Both the position numbers and the translations under genes were made by a program. This document shows positions 8,158-18,227 of a DNA stretch of 64,000 nt, piece after piece (the stretch's first letter is position 1; each line of letters starts with the position of its first letter). The notes beneath the pieces are model-generated. The model ran no database searches. It was not told the origin of the DNA and saw nothing but the letters and a program-made list of their open reading frames with translations. The DNA is from Haloarcula salina (GTDB taxonomy: Archaea; Halobacteriota; Halobacteria; Halobacteriales; Haloarculaceae): assembly GCF_010119195.1 (NCBI RefSeq), contig NZ_WRXL01000001.1, positions 682,001 through 746,000 of the forward strand. Direction: 5' to 3'.

Positions 8158-9459
8158 TTACCAGGTCAGCCCCTCGTAGGTGATCCCGTCGCGAGGCTCG
8201 ACGACGCGACGGCCGTCGACGACCACCGGCTCGGTCATCGCGTCGAACTCGGCGTCGAGCGCCGCGAACTCGTCCCAGTCTGTGACGACGACAGCTCCGG
8301 ACGCGCCGTCTAGCGCCGTCGCGGCGGAGTCCGCGTACTCGATGTCGGGGTAGCGCTCGCGCATGTTCTCGGTCGCGACGGGATCGTACGCGACGATTTC
8401 GGCCCCCCGCTCGCGGAGGCCCTCGATGACCGGGACGGCCCGCGTGTTCCGGATGTCGTCCGTCCCGGGCTTGAACGCGAGGCCGAGGACGGCGACGCGC
8501 TTCCCGGTCACGTCGACGTGGTCGTCGAGCAGCGAGAGCAGGCGTTCGGGCTGGGCGTCGTTCAGTTCGACGGCCGCCGAGAGGACCGCGGGGTCGTACC
8601 CCAGGTCGCGCGCCGCGGCGATGATGGCGTCGGTATCCTTCGGGAAGCAGCTGCCGCCCCAGCCGACGCCGCTGCGGAGGAACCGCTCGCCGATGCGGTC
8701 GTCGAGACCGATGGCGTCGGCCACTTCGTAAGCGTCGACGCAGAGTTCCTTGCAGATGTTCCCGATGTCGTTGATGAGGCTGACCTTGGCCGCGAGGAAC
8801 GTGTTGTTCGCGTACTTGATCATCTCCGCCTCCGGGATGCCGGTTTCGACGACCGGCACGTCGCCGGCGGCGGCTTCACGGAGCGGCTCGTAGAGTTCGT
8901 GTAAGAGCGCCGTCGCGCGCTCGTCGTCCGTCCCGAAGACGAGCTTGTCGGGGTTCAGGAAGTCCTCGACGGCGGTCCCCTCGCGCTGGAACTCTGGGTT
9001 CGAGGCGACGAGGAAGTCCTCGCCGCGCTCCAGTCCGGCCTCCGCGATTCGGGCGGCCAGTCGGTCCTCTGTCGTGTTCGGGACGACCGTCGACTTGGTG
9101 ACGACGAGGTGCGGGCCGTCGTCGTCACCGCCGGCCAGCGCCTCGCCGACCGACGACGCCCCGGCCTCCATGAACTGCAGGTCGATGCTGCCGTCGTCGT
9201 TCGACGGCGTCGGGAGCGCGAGCATCGTCAGGTCCGTCTCCCGAATCACGTCGTAGTCCGTCGTCGCCCGCAGGCGCTCGCCGCCGTGCTCGGCGACCAG
9301 TTCGTCAAGTCCCGGTTCGTGGATCGGCGCGTCGCCGTCGTTGATCGCGTCGACGATGTCCTCGTCGATGTCTACCGTCGTCACCTCGTGTCCGAGGTCG
9401 GCGAGACAGGCCGCGACAGTCGTGCCGACATATCCGCTGCCGACGATGCTGACGTTCAT
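8158..9459 (-). CDS. aglM: UDP-glucose 6-dehydrogenase (AglM-like)
   Basis: A 433-aa member of the UDP-glucose/GDP-mannose dehydrogenase family, oxidising UDP-glucose to UDP-glucuronate with NAD. It has the N-terminal [20 protein letters not shown] Rossmann motif, a KSTVVP segment, the helical middle [16 protein letters not shown], and the catalytic cysteine in [12 protein letters not shown]. The C-terminal domain ([14 protein letters not shown]) is complete. Divergent from the nucleotidyltransferase at 9547, it matches the AglF/AglM pair known from Haloferax N-glycosylation. UDP-glucuronate could feed glycan assembly directly or the UDP-xylose-synthase-like enzyme at 18228. Confidence 0.93.
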   Translation of the reverse strand: MNVSIVGSGYVGTTVAACLADLGHEVTTVDIDEDIVDAINDGDAPIHEPGLDELVAEHGGERLRATTDYDVIRETDLTMLALPTPSNDDGSIDLQFMEAGASSVGEALAGGDDDGPHLVVTKSTVVPNTTEDRLAARIAEAGLERGEDFLVASNPEFQREGTAVEDFLNPDKLVFGTDDERATALLHELYEPLREAAAGDVPVVETGIPEAEMIKYANNTFLAAKVSLINDIGNICKELCVDAYEVADAIGLDDRIGERFLRSGVGWGGSCFPKDTDAIIAAARDLGYDPAVLSAAVELNDAQPERLLSLLDDHVDVTGKRVAVLGLAFKPGTDDIRNTRAVPVIEGLRERGAEIVAYDPVATENMRERYPDIEYADSAATALDGASGAVVVTDWDEFAALDAEFDAMTEPVVVDGRRVVEPRDGITYEGLTW

Positions 9460-9483
9460 CGGGCGGGGGTAGTCGATGGGCGG

Positions 9484-9494
9484 ATATTATAATT
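9484..9494 (-). promoter_or_regulatory. TATA-like box for aglM
   Basis: On the minus strand the sequence reads AATTATAATAT, 25-35 bases before the aglM ATG at 9459. It lies in the 87-base divergent gap and fits a leaderless archaeal promoter. Confidence 0.5.
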
Positions 9495-9546
9495 CGGGTC
9501 CTATATTCGACAAGAGTTTTACCGGCCGGCGGACGAGTGGTCTGAT

Positions 9547-10308
9547 ATGAAAGCTGTCGTGCTCGCGGCCGGCGAGGGGACGCGTCTCCGCCCCCTGACC
9601 GAGGACAAGCCCAAAGGGATGGTAGAGGTCGCAGGCAAGCCGATCTTGACCCACTGTTTCGAACAGTTGATCGAGCTAGGCGCCGACGAACTCCTGGTAG
9701 TCGTCGGCTACAAGAAGCAAGTCATCATCAACCACTACGAAGACGAGTTCGAGGGCGTCCCGATCACCTACACGCACCAGCGCGAACAGAACGGACTGGC
9801 CCACGCGCTGTTGACCGTGGAGGAGCACGTCGACGACGACTTCATGCTGATGCTCGGCGACAACATCTTCGAGGCGAACCTCCAGGACGTGGTCAACCGC
9901 CAGCAGGAGGACCGCGCCGACGCCGCCTTCCTCGTCGAGGAAGTCCCGTGGGACGAGGCGAGCCGCTACGGCGTCTGTGACACCAACAAGTACGGCGAGA
10001 TCACCGAAGTGGTCGAGAAGCCCGACGACCCGCCGTCGAACCTCGTGATGACCGGCTTCTACACGTTCACGCCGGCCATCTTCCACGCCTGCCACCTCGT
10101 CCAGCCGTCGAACCGCGGCGAGTACGAGATCAGCGACGCCATCGACCTCCTCTTGCAGTCGGGCCGGACTATCGATGCCATCCGGATGGACGGCTGGCGA
10201 AACGATATTGGCTATCCCGAGGACCGCGACGAAGCCGAACGGCGGTTGCAGGGCGAAGTCGACCCCGAGATGGCCGCCGACGCCATCGAAGCGACCGACG
10301 GCGAGTGA
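9547..10308 (+). CDS. aglF: Sugar-1-phosphate nucleotidyltransferase (AglF-like)
   Basis: A 253-aa single-domain nucleotidyltransferase, probably glucose-1-phosphate uridylyltransferase. It shows GEGTRLRPLTEDKPKGMVEVAGKP (nucleotide-binding loop plus catalytic lysine), LMLGDNIF metal-site aspartate, EVVEKPDDPPS and GYPEDRDEAE. There is no left-handed beta-helix domain, unlike the GlmU-like gene at 36963. The divergent position next to aglM implies that the pair supplies UDP-glucose and then UDP-glucuronate. A dTDP-glucose pyrophosphorylase role cannot be excluded from sequence. Confidence 0.87.
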   Translation: MKAVVLAAGEGTRLRPLTEDKPKGMVEVAGKPILTHCFEQLIELGADELLVVVGYKKQVIINHYEDEFEGVPITYTHQREQNGLAHALLTVEEHVDDDFMLMLGDNIFEANLQDVVNRQQEDRADAAFLVEEVPWDEASRYGVCDTNKYGEITEVVEKPDDPPSNLVMTGFYTFTPAIFHACHLVQPSNRGEYEISDAIDLLLQSGRTIDAIRMDGWRNDIGYPEDRDEAERRLQGEVDPEMAADAIEATDGE

Positions 10309-10443
10309 CGCAGTTCAGCGGGTGCCAGGACACCGGCCCGGAGGCCGTATTCGACTTCCGGTAGGTGCGCCGCTCGTTCGGACGTGTGCGTATCGGCCAC
10401 CTGTCCGCCCGAACGTCTGACGGCGTTAGCGTTCCTCACAGAG

Positions 10444-10451
10444 TTTTTATA
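10444..10451 (+). promoter_or_regulatory. TATA box upstream of the phosphoglycosyl transferase gene
   Basis: TTTTTATA lies 24-31 bases before the ATG at 10475, consistent with a leaderless transcript. Confidence 0.55.
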
Positions 10452-10474
10452 CGGCAGCGACATTCCCACAGGTA

Positions 10475-11896
10475 ATGCAGTCTGGGTGGCGATACCGGCT
10501 AGCTGCAATCTTCGGAGCGGCAGTCTTCGTCACGTCCGCGGTGGCCGTCGCCAACATGCCGCCGATCCAAGCGCTCGTGACGACCGTTCCGCCGCTGCAG
10601 AACCTTCGACCGGAGACGCTGTCACATCGTGACCTCGTCGACCAGACGGCGGTCACCGTCCTCGTCACGCTCGGCGTACTGTGGCCGCTGTTTAAACCTC
10701 GTCCGCGCCGGATTCTCGATACGATATCGCTCACCCACAAGCGGGTGTTCCTCACGGCGGCCGTCCTCGCGACCATCGGCTATTTCGACTGGTCGTCGCG
10801 GCTCCCGCGGCCGACTCTCATCGCGACGATCGCCCTGCTCGCGGTCGTCCTTCCCGTGTGGTTCGTCAGCATTCGTCAGCGTCCGCGGTCCTCTACCCGA
10901 GCGATAATCGTCGGTGACGACACCGAGATCATGCGGACACTCTACGAGAGCGCCGATCTCCCCATCCTGGGTATCGTCTCGCCGCCGGGCGCGTACCCCG
11001 GCCGACCCCGGCAGCGACTCACCGACGGGGGGATGACCATCGAGCGACCGGAGGACCTGCCGCGGCTCGGCGGGCTCTCCCGACTCGACGAGGTGCTCGT
11101 CGAACACGACGTCGACACCGTGTTGCTCGCGTTCGAACACCCCGATCGAGAGGAGTTCTTCGGGACGCTCTCGGCCTGTTTCGAACACGGCGTCGCGGCG
11201 AAGGTCCATCGCGAACACGCGGATAGCGTGCTCGTGACGGACGCAGCCGGCGGCGATCTGGTCGACACGCACCTCGAACCGTGGGACTGGCAGGACTACG
11301 TCGTCAAGCGACTGTTCGACATCTCGTTTGCAGGTCTGGCACTGCTGTGTCTGCTCCCGATCATCGTCGGAATCGCGGCGGGCATCAAGCTCGACTCGTC
11401 CGGGCCGATCCTGTACAGCCAGACCCGGACGGCCGCCTTCGGGGAGACGTTCACCATCTACAAGTTCAGGAGCATGGTGACGGACGCCGAAGCCCGAACC
11501 GGGGCGAAACTGAGCGAGGAGGACGCGGGCAAGACGGACCCGCGGGTGACCCGCATCGGCCGAGTGCTCCGACGGACGCACCTCGACGAGATCCCGCAGT
11601 TGTGGTCGATCCTCGTCGGCGACATGAGCGTCGTCGGGCCACGGCCTGAACGCCCCGAACTCGACGCCGACATCGAAACAGACGTCGACGAGTGGCGGAG
11701 CCGGTGGTTCGTGAAACCTGGGTTGACCGGACTCGCACAGATCAACGGCGTGACCGGCCACCAGCCGGAGCAGAAGATCCGGTACGACATCGAGTACATC
11801 CGTGAGCAATCGTTCTGGTTCGACATGAAAATCGTCGTGCGCCAGATCTACGGCGTCGGCCTGGACGTCGTCGTGTTGCTCGACCCCCGGGAGTGA
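10475..11896 (+). CDS. Polyprenyl glycosylphosphotransferase (WcaJ/WbaP-type)
   Basis: A 473-aa initiating enzyme that moves a sugar-1-phosphate from a nucleotide sugar to a polyprenyl phosphate at the membrane. Four N-terminal helices (about 10-135) precede a nucleotide-binding-like middle domain (RAIIVGDDTEIMRTLYESADLP). The C-terminal monotopic domain begins with a re-entrant hydrophobic helix (LFDISFAGLALLCLLPIIVGI), then IYKFRSM, the catalytic Asp-Glu in THLDEIPQLW, GDMSVVGPRPE and KPGLTGLAQING. This is the bacterial exopolysaccharide/O-antigen type of initiator, different from the AglJ dolichol-phosphate route of Haloferax. Assignment is strong; the sugar is unknown. Confidence 0.92.
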   Translation: MQSGWRYRLAAIFGAAVFVTSAVAVANMPPIQALVTTVPPLQNLRPETLSHRDLVDQTAVTVLVTLGVLWPLFKPRPRRILDTISLTHKRVFLTAAVLATIGYFDWSSRLPRPTLIATIALLAVVLPVWFVSIRQRPRSSTRAIIVGDDTEIMRTLYESADLPILGIVSPPGAYPGRPRQRLTDGGMTIERPEDLPRLGGLSRLDEVLVEHDVDTVLLAFEHPDREEFFGTLSACFEHGVAAKVHREHADSVLVTDAAGGDLVDTHLEPWDWQDYVVKRLFDISFAGLALLCLLPIIVGIAAGIKLDSSGPILYSQTRTAAFGETFTIYKFRSMVTDAEARTGAKLSEEDAGKTDPRVTRIGRVLRRTHLDEIPQLWSILVGDMSVVGPRPERPELDADIETDVDEWRSRWFVKPGLTGLAQINGVTGHQPEQKIRYDIEYIREQSFWFDMKIVVRQIYGVGLDVVVLLDPRE

Positions 11897-11915
11897 GCGA
11901 ACGCAGCGGCGGCCA

Positions 11916-13175
11916 TCACTGCGCCTCTCGGACCGGAATCCAGTCGGAGTGCGCCGACGCCACGAGCAGGAGGACGAGCAGGAACATGATCCGCGGCACC
12001 CGCGCGTAGGCCCCGCCGATGCCGGCACAGAGGAGGCCGACGAGCCAGCCCGCACCCGCTGCGCCCAGTACGTACGACCCGCGATAGCGGTTCCGGACGA
12101 ACGTGCGAACGAGCGCGAGATAGAAGCCGGCGAGGATTACCACGCCGACGATACCAACGTCCACCAGTATCTGGGAGTAGAACACGTCGAGGTAGCCGAC
12201 CGTTTCCGGGGACGCGAACCAGCCGTACCCGAAGATGGGCTGGTCCTTCCACAGGTCAATCGCCCGTAGCGCCAGGTCGTATCTGGAGTAGATCGCTCCG
12301 GTCCCTTTCCCCGTGAGAACGATCGTCCCGCCTTCGAACGTCACGGTCGGGAGGAACCGCTGGAATATCGTCGCGTTGAGGACCGACGCGAGACCGAGTC
12401 CCGCGAGCAAGCCGCACCCGGCGACGCCCGCGACGAGCGGCTTCGAGAGATGTCGATAGGAGAGCGCCGAACCGACGACGATACCCGAAAGAAGCGTTAT
12501 CAGACCGGATCGGGACCCGCTCATGACGACGCCCACGGCGACCAAGAGGCCGCCTGCGAGGAGCCAAACGGCCCGCCGCCGCTGAAACGAGAACGAACAG
12601 GCACCGGCGAGGACGCTCATGATCGCGACGAGTGCGAGAAACACGGCGAGGCCGTTCGGGTTCTGCCAGAACACGGTCGGTTGCCCGTACGTGGACAGGA
12701 ATGGCAGAACGGTGATACGGTCGTATCCGGTCAAAAGCGGCGTGATACTGATCGCGACGACCGCCTGAAGCGTCCCCCCCACGAGTACCGTCCAGACGAC
12801 GGGGTTCCAGTCCACCCGCTCCGCGTACTGCTGAGCGAGCAGGAAGAACACGGCGATTTCGAACCACTTGAGCGTCCAGAGCGTGTTCGGAAGCATCGAG
12901 ACTTCGGAGCGGATCGTGGCCACGACGACGGTGACGACGATCCAGGCCCCGGCGACGAGGAACCAGGCCATCGGCCGGGGCAACGAAAGGTCGATTTCCC
13001 AGTCGTCTCGCCGCTGGCGCTCCTCGACGAACAGCACGAAGATCAAAAGCAGTGCGAAGTCCGAGCTGTTGATCGAGGCGAATTTCGAACCGACTCCGGG
13101 GAGCGGTATCTGGATCGAGAAGAGGATAGCCAGCGCGAAGAGGACGAACAGCCACGTATCACGGTTCAACGACAT
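11916..13175 (-). CDS. O-antigen ligase/polymerase-like (Wzy/WaaL) membrane protein
   Basis: A 419-aa protein with about ten to twelve predicted helices. A GSRSG segment lies after the central helices, and a long extracytoplasmic loop near residues 280-345 contains YSRYDLALRAIDLWKDQPIFGYGW, the pattern of the Wzy_C/O-antigen ligase family (helix before a conserved arginine/histidine-rich loop). It would polymerise or transfer lipid-linked oligosaccharide outside the membrane. Only 4 bases separate it from the upstream GT2 gene on the same strand. Both face the phosphoglycosyl transferase, with a convergent 19-base gap. Confidence 0.82.
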   Translation of the reverse strand: MSLNRDTWLFVLFALAILFSIQIPLPGVGSKFASINSSDFALLLIFVLFVEERQRRDDWEIDLSLPRPMAWFLVAGAWIVVTVVVATIRSEVSMLPNTLWTLKWFEIAVFFLLAQQYAERVDWNPVVWTVLVGGTLQAVVAISITPLLTGYDRITVLPFLSTYGQPTVFWQNPNGLAVFLALVAIMSVLAGACSFSFQRRRAVWLLAGGLLVAVGVVMSGSRSGLITLLSGIVVGSALSYRHLSKPLVAGVAGCGLLAGLGLASVLNATIFQRFLPTVTFEGGTIVLTGKGTGAIYSRYDLALRAIDLWKDQPIFGYGWFASPETVGYLDVFYSQILVDVGIVGVVILAGFYLALVRTFVRNRYRGSYVLGAAGAGWLVGLLCAGIGGAYARVPRIMFLLVLLLVASAHSDWIPVREAQ

Positions 13176-13179
13176 GTAG

Positions 13180-13980
13180 TTAGAGATGCGCCAGGGCTTC
13201 TGGACGGCCGTCCGTGAGGTGATACAGGCCCTGTAGCCCCATCGCCGCCCCGCTGAGAATCGGTTTCGGGAGGAGAGTTTCGATAGCTGACGTCGGGTAG
13301 TCCGCTTCGAGCCGGGCGATCTCTCGCCGTCGTTCTGCGGGGGGCTCTCCAGTAGTCTTCGCCGCTTCGTGAAGTCGCCGGGCCCCGAAGAAGACTGGGA
13401 CGTGGGTCAAGGTGAAATCGGTCTCCAGCAGTCGCCAGAAGAGGTCGGTATCCATCGCGTAGTCGTAATCCTCGTCGACGCCGCCGAGAGCGTCCATGAC
13501 CTCGCGTTTGAAGAAACTGCTGTGGTTGCCGGTGAACTGATACCAGTACTTGTGAACGAACTTCGAGGGCTTCGTGTTGTACTTCTTGCCGATTTCGTTC
13601 CCGTCGGCGTCGACGAACACGAAATCGCCGTAGATGAAGTCGCTCCGCGGGTTCGCCTCCCGGGCCTGGGCGAACGATTCGATGGCCCCAAGCAGGAGGT
13701 AATCGTCGGAGTTGATCCAGCAGAGCCACTCGCCGGTCGCCATCTCGATGCCCTTGTTGACCGCGTCGGATTGCCCCTCGTCCGGTTCCGAGACCCATCG
13801 GAGATTGTACTGGTCCTCGTACTCTTCCAGCAGTTCGACCGAACCGTCGGTCGAGCCGCCGTCGACGACGACGTGTTCGACTGGTGGGCCGGACTGTTCG
13901 AGGACGGAGACGAGCGTGTCTTCCAGGAACTCCGCCTGGTTGTAGGACGGCGTTACGACAGTGACGAGTGGAGATGACAT
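13180..13980 (-). CDS. Glycosyltransferase family 2
   Basis: A 266-aa GT-A fold glycosyltransferase. The N-terminus VTVVTPSYNQAEFLEDTLVSV, the donor-site HVVVDGGSTDGS, EPDEGQSDAVNKGI and the metal-binding WINSDDY are typical of WcaA/WfgS-like GT2 enzymes. A hydrophobic end is lacking, so it is a cytoplasmic or peripheral enzyme. It is first gene of a two-gene minus-strand operon with the Wzy-like gene. Sugar specificity is not deducible. Confidence 0.9.
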   Translation of the reverse strand: MSSPLVTVVTPSYNQAEFLEDTLVSVLEQSGPPVEHVVVDGGSTDGSVELLEEYEDQYNLRWVSEPDEGQSDAVNKGIEMATGEWLCWINSDDYLLLGAIESFAQAREANPRSDFIYGDFVFVDADGNEIGKKYNTKPSKFVHKYWYQFTGNHSSFFKREVMDALGGVDEDYDYAMDTDLFWRLLETDFTLTHVPVFFGARRLHEAAKTTGEPPAERRREIARLEADYPTSAIETLLPKPILSGAAMGLQGLYHLTDGRPEALAHL

Positions 13981-14145
13981 CGTTCCATATTCGGAGAGAG
14001 TCGTTCGTTGGCCGACGCGCGAGACGGACGGTAGTGGCGCGTTGAAACGGTGTTATCGCCGTGAATAGATAGTGGTTGCGCAATCGCTCACCGATGGAAG
14101 GCTAACCAGAAGATACAAACAGTGAAATCGTGTTCCAACGGATAG

Positions 14146-15207
14146 ATGAATATCGAATCCGCGTTCGCCGAGCGCCCAGTGTTTGTCACTGGAGCTGATG
14201 GATTTGTCGGATCACATTTGACCGAGCGACTCGTCGACATCGGAGCGAACGTTCACGTGTTCGTCCGGGCGACGTCGAGCGGAGAGCTCCGGAACATCCG
14301 ACACCTTCGGGACGAAGTTACGGTCCACCGCGGCGACCTCCGAGATAAGCACTCGGTTTCGAACGCACTGAGTGCGCTCTCCGAGTACAGCGACAGCATC
14401 GTCTTCCACCTCGCCGCACAGGCCCACGTCGGAGAGTCCTGGGATCGGCCGTACGAGACCATCGACACGAACGTGACCGGGACACTGAACCTCCTCCAGA
14501 GTATCGTCGACCTGGACCTGGACATCGCGAAGTTCGACACCGCAGGGACCTCGGAGGAGTACGGGAACGTCGACAGCCAAGTCGCCGACAAACACGACTA
14601 CCACGAGGAGGGACAGGTCATCCTCAACGAGCGCTCACCGGTCAATCCGAAGTCGATCTACGCGACCTCGAAACTGGCCGCCGACTTCCTGACGATGAAC
14701 TTCTACGACGCCTACGGCGTTCCCGGCGTCACGACGCGGATGTTCAACAACTACGGTCCGCGACAGAATCCCCGATACATCACGGGGACCATCATCACGC
14801 AGGCCCTCGAACGCGACATCGTTGAACTCGGGAACCTCCAGCCGAAACGCGACATGTGTTACGTCACGGACGGCGTCCGCGGACACATGTACGTAGCTCT
14901 AGACGGGAATCCCGGCGAAGAGTACGTCTACGGCTACGGCGAGAACATCTCGATGCGCGAGTGGACGGAGACGATCCTCGAGGTCGGAACGGAAGAGGGG
15001 TACTGGAACGATCCCGAAATCGTGCAGGCCGATGACCGCTATCGGCCGGGCGATAGCGACGTGGAAGAGCTCCTCGTCGGGTACGAGAAACTCCACGAGG
15101 AAACCGGCTGGGAGCCGGAAGTCGAGTGGCGAGACGGGATCCGGGCGACCATCGAGTGGTACGCCAAGAACAAGCCGTCGTGGTATGGACGAGTCGACTG
15201 GCAATGA
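14146..15207 (+). CDS. GDP-mannose 4,6-dehydratase-like SDR
   Basis: A 353-aa extended SDR with [33 protein letters not shown] and the YATSK catalytic pair. [18 protein letters not shown] parallels the GNLDAKRDWGY segment of GDP-mannose dehydratases, which supports GDP-mannose 4,6-dehydration over dTDP-glucose. The stop overlaps the ATG of the following GDP-fucose-synthase-like gene by 4 bases, so the two consecutive steps of GDP-L-fucose formation appear coupled. A CDP- or dTDP-hexose dehydratase is the main alternative. Confidence 0.78.
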   Translation: MNIESAFAERPVFVTGADGFVGSHLTERLVDIGANVHVFVRATSSGELRNIRHLRDEVTVHRGDLRDKHSVSNALSALSEYSDSIVFHLAAQAHVGESWDRPYETIDTNVTGTLNLLQSIVDLDLDIAKFDTAGTSEEYGNVDSQVADKHDYHEEGQVILNERSPVNPKSIYATSKLAADFLTMNFYDAYGVPGVTTRMFNNYGPRQNPRYITGTIITQALERDIVELGNLQPKRDMCYVTDGVRGHMYVALDGNPGEEYVYGYGENISMREWTETILEVGTEEGYWNDPEIVQADDRYRPGDSDVEELLVGYEKLHEETGWEPEVEWRDGIRATIEWYAKNKPSWYGRVDWQ

Positions 15208-16172
15208 ACGGAGCCGAGGGCTTCTGGGACGGCCGAACCGTGATGGTAACCGGCGGCGCGGGCTTCCTCGGCAGCCACCTCGTCGAGGACCTCCGGACGC
15301 GGTCGGACGACGTAGAGATATTCGTCCCCCGGAGTCGAGAGTACGATCTCCGGGGGAAATCGGACATCCGACGGGCGTTCGAGGATTCGGGAGCAGATAC
15401 AGTGATCCACCTCGCGGCGTCGGTCGGCGGCATCGGCGCGAACCGCGACAATCCGGGACGGTACTTCTACGACAACGCGATCATGGGCGTCGAACTCATC
15501 GAACAGGCCCGTCAGTTCGGCGTGGACAAGTGCACCATCCTCGGGACGATCTGTTCGTACCCGAAACACACGCCGGTCCCGTTCTCTGAGGAAGACCTGT
15601 TCGACGGCTACCCCGAAGAGACGAACGCGCCGTACGGCATCGCGAAGAAGGCGCTGCTGACTCAGTCGAAGGCGTATCGGAAGCAGTGGGACTTCGACAG
15701 CATCTATCTCCTGCCGGTGAATCTGTACGGACCACGCGACGACTTCGATCTCGAGACGAGTCACGTGATTCCCGCGATCATTCGCAAAGCCATCGAAGCC
15801 CGCGAGCGGGGCGACGACGCCATCACCGCGTGGGGGACCGGCGAGCCGACGCGCGAGTTCCTGTACGTCAAAGACGCCGCCGAGGGGATCCTGGACGCGA
15901 CAGAGCAGTACAACAGGAGCGACCCGGTGAACCTCGGGAGCGGCGACGAGATCAGTATCCGGGACCTGATCGAGACCATCGTCGACCTGACCGGGTTCGA
16001 CGGCGACGTCGAGTGGGACACGTCGAAACCGGACGGGCAGCCGCGCCGACGGCTCGATACGTCCCGCGCCAGAGAGCGGTTCGGCTGGGAGGCGACGACC
16101 GAACTGGAAGACGGACTCCGGCGGACGATCGAGTGGTACGAGGAACAGCGGATCGACGAGGGCGGAGACTGA
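15204..16172 (+). CDS. GDP-L-fucose synthase-like epimerase/reductase
   Basis: The ATG at 15204 overlaps the preceding stop (ATGA) and gives 322 aa beginning [18 protein letters not shown]; an upstream in-frame start would run into the previous gene and is unlikely. Family signs are [50 protein letters not shown] (YxxxK) and LLPVNLYGP, all characteristic of GMER/Fcl proteins that convert the 4-keto-6-deoxy-mannose intermediate to GDP-L-fucose. With the GT11 gene at 21424 it suggests fucose in the surface glycan. Related enzymes exist for other deoxysugars. Confidence 0.78.
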   Translation: MNGAEGFWDGRTVMVTGGAGFLGSHLVEDLRTRSDDVEIFVPRSREYDLRGKSDIRRAFEDSGADTVIHLAASVGGIGANRDNPGRYFYDNAIMGVELIEQARQFGVDKCTILGTICSYPKHTPVPFSEEDLFDGYPEETNAPYGIAKKALLTQSKAYRKQWDFDSIYLLPVNLYGPRDDFDLETSHVIPAIIRKAIEARERGDDAITAWGTGEPTREFLYVKDAAEGILDATEQYNRSDPVNLGSGDEISIRDLIETIVDLTGFDGDVEWDTSKPDGQPRRRLDTSRARERFGWEATTELEDGLRRTIEWYEEQRIDEGGD

Positions 16173-16272
16173 TGGCAGGTGTCACCGTTCGAGAAGAAGT
16201 GACTGTGCCCCGACGGGCGGGTGTCAACGAGATCATCCGGTTCCCGTCGTCTGGGCTTCTTAGCAGAGACAC

Positions 16273-18072
16273 ATGAGTGAGAAGCTATCACGTCGAGACC
16301 GATTCACTGCGTTGCTACGAGCAGGAGGATATCGACCGAAGTTAGCAGTCGTTGCTATCGCTCTGAGCGTCTTTTCAGCCGCCTTCGAGGGAGTCGGACT
16401 CGGGTTCATCTTACCGATCATCGAACTCGCGAGAGGGGACATCGACCCCACCGAAGCGAGCGGAATTCTGGGCACCTTCGCAGAGGCCTATCTAGCTCTG
16501 GGACTCCCGTTCACGCTGGGGTATCTCATCGTGGGCGTCGCAGCGATACTATCCATTCGATACGTCACGAGTTTCCTCGTAGGGTGGTTACGCGGAGCGA
16601 TCCGTACGTACTACACCGCATATCTTCAGGAACAGGCGTTCACGCGAGCCACAGTCGCCGAAACCTCGTATTTCGATCAAGAGGGGTCAGACGATATCCT
16701 GAACGCCATCGTCACACAGGCGGAGTACGCGGGACAGAGCCTGAACGCGATTATCAGAATCATCCAGGAAACGCTGCTCTCGTTGATGTACTTCTCGATT
16801 GCCCTGTACGTCGCCCCTCGTCTTACCCTCGTAACGACGGTCCTGTTCGGAGCGATTAGCTACCTCTTCAACAACGTCCTCGAATCGGGCTACAACCTCG
16901 GTGGAAAGGTCGCCGACGCCAACGAACGAATCCAACAGGCGGCACAGGCCGGTACGCAGGGAATTCGCGACGTGAAACTGTTTCGGCTCCGTTCCGAACT
17001 GCTGGACTCGTTCACAGGAGCGGTCACTCAGTTTCGGACGGCCTCGGTCAAGTCGGCACGCAACGCGGCAGCCATCCAGAACTTCTATCAGCTCCTCACG
17101 GCGATCGCGATATTCGTTCTCATCTACGTGGGACTGACGTACTCCTCGTTGTCGCTGAGTTCGCTCGGCGTATTTCTCTTCGCACTCTTCAGGCTCGGTC
17201 CGCGTGTGAGCACGCTCAACCACCTCTTCTACAACCTCGACACGAGGTTGCCACATCTCGTTCGCACACAGGAGTTCATCGACGAACTGGAACGAAACCA
17301 AGAAATGCAGGCGGGAGGCTCGTCGGTTCCAGATCGTATCCATTCCGTTCGCTTCGAAGACGTCACCTTCGCCTACGAGGTGGGAGACGAGACAGTTCTC
17401 GAAGAGGTGAGTTTCGGGGTCGAACGGGGAGAGTTCGTCGCGTTCGTCGGCCCGTCGGGCGCAGGGAAGTCGACCATCGTCTCGTTGCTCGCCCGACTGT
17501 ACAGCCCGGACGCGGGACAGATTACGGCGAACGAGACCGACATCTCCGAATTCGATGTCGACGAGTGGCGGTCGAAAGTGGCCGTGGTTCGGCAGGACCC
17601 GCATATCTTCAACGAGTCTCTCCGACGGAACCTGACGATCGGGAATCGAGACGCGTCACAGGCCGAGATCGACCGCGCCTGTGAAATCGCCCACGTCTCG
17701 GAGTTTTTCGATTCCCTCCCCAACGGATACGAAACCCGACTCGGTGACGACGGCGTCCGACTCTCTGGCGGACAGCGCCAACGTGTGGCACTGGCCCGGG
17801 CCTTACTCGTCGATGCCGACGTGCTCGTACTCGACGAAGCGACGAGCGACCTCGACATCGGAATCGAGCGGAACGTCCAGGAAGCGATCGAGTCGATGGA
17901 TCGGGACTACGCGCTGCTCACCATCGCACACAGACTGTCGACGGTCCGCAACGCGGACCGAATCTACAGTATGGACGACGGCCGAATCACAGAAGTGGGA
18001 CGGCACGACGAACTCATCGACGCCGACGGGACGTACGCCGAACTCTACTCGTCACAGCGAGAGAACCTATAG
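16273..18072 (+). CDS. ABC transporter, fused permease-ATPase (PglK/MsbA-like)
   Basis: A 599-aa half-transporter. Six membrane helices fill about residues 20-320. The ATPase shows Walker A GPSGAGKST, the Q loop VVRQDPHIFN, signature LSGGQRQRVALARAL, Walker B VLVLDEATSDLD and switch IAHRLSTVRNAD. It probably acts as a homodimer. Its position inside a polyprenyl-linked glycan locus that lacks a Wzx-type flippase makes it a candidate lipid-linked oligosaccharide flippase, as PglK in Campylobacter. A general lipid or peptide exporter role cannot be ruled out. Confidence 0.88.
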   Translation: MSEKLSRRDRFTALLRAGGYRPKLAVVAIALSVFSAAFEGVGLGFILPIIELARGDIDPTEASGILGTFAEAYLALGLPFTLGYLIVGVAAILSIRYVTSFLVGWLRGAIRTYYTAYLQEQAFTRATVAETSYFDQEGSDDILNAIVTQAEYAGQSLNAIIRIIQETLLSLMYFSIALYVAPRLTLVTTVLFGAISYLFNNVLESGYNLGGKVADANERIQQAAQAGTQGIRDVKLFRLRSELLDSFTGAVTQFRTASVKSARNAAAIQNFYQLLTAIAIFVLIYVGLTYSSLSLSSLGVFLFALFRLGPRVSTLNHLFYNLDTRLPHLVRTQEFIDELERNQEMQAGGSSVPDRIHSVRFEDVTFAYEVGDETVLEEVSFGVERGEFVAFVGPSGAGKSTIVSLLARLYSPDAGQITANETDISEFDVDEWRSKVAVVRQDPHIFNESLRRNLTIGNRDASQAEIDRACEIAHVSEFFDSLPNGYETRLGDDGVRLSGGQRQRVALARALLVDADVLVLDEATSDLDIGIERNVQEAIESMDRDYALLTIAHRLSTVRNADRIYSMDDGRITEVGRHDELIDADGTYAELYSSQRENL

Positions 18073-18227
18073 AACGGGCGACTTGGGCTTACGTGCTTGC
18101 ACACCCGTTCCGGGGAGGGGAGATAACACTGGAGCAGTCCGAGAATGTCAGCAGTGGTGAGACTCTGGTATTCAGAATCGGAGAACCGAAGCAATTAATC
18201 CCACAAAGATAGTGTGACTGAACTACG

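Noticed and set aside
15126-15203. Upstream extension of the GDP-fucose-synthase-like gene
   Set aside because: It lies inside the preceding gene; the ATGA overlap at 15204 and the family start fit better.
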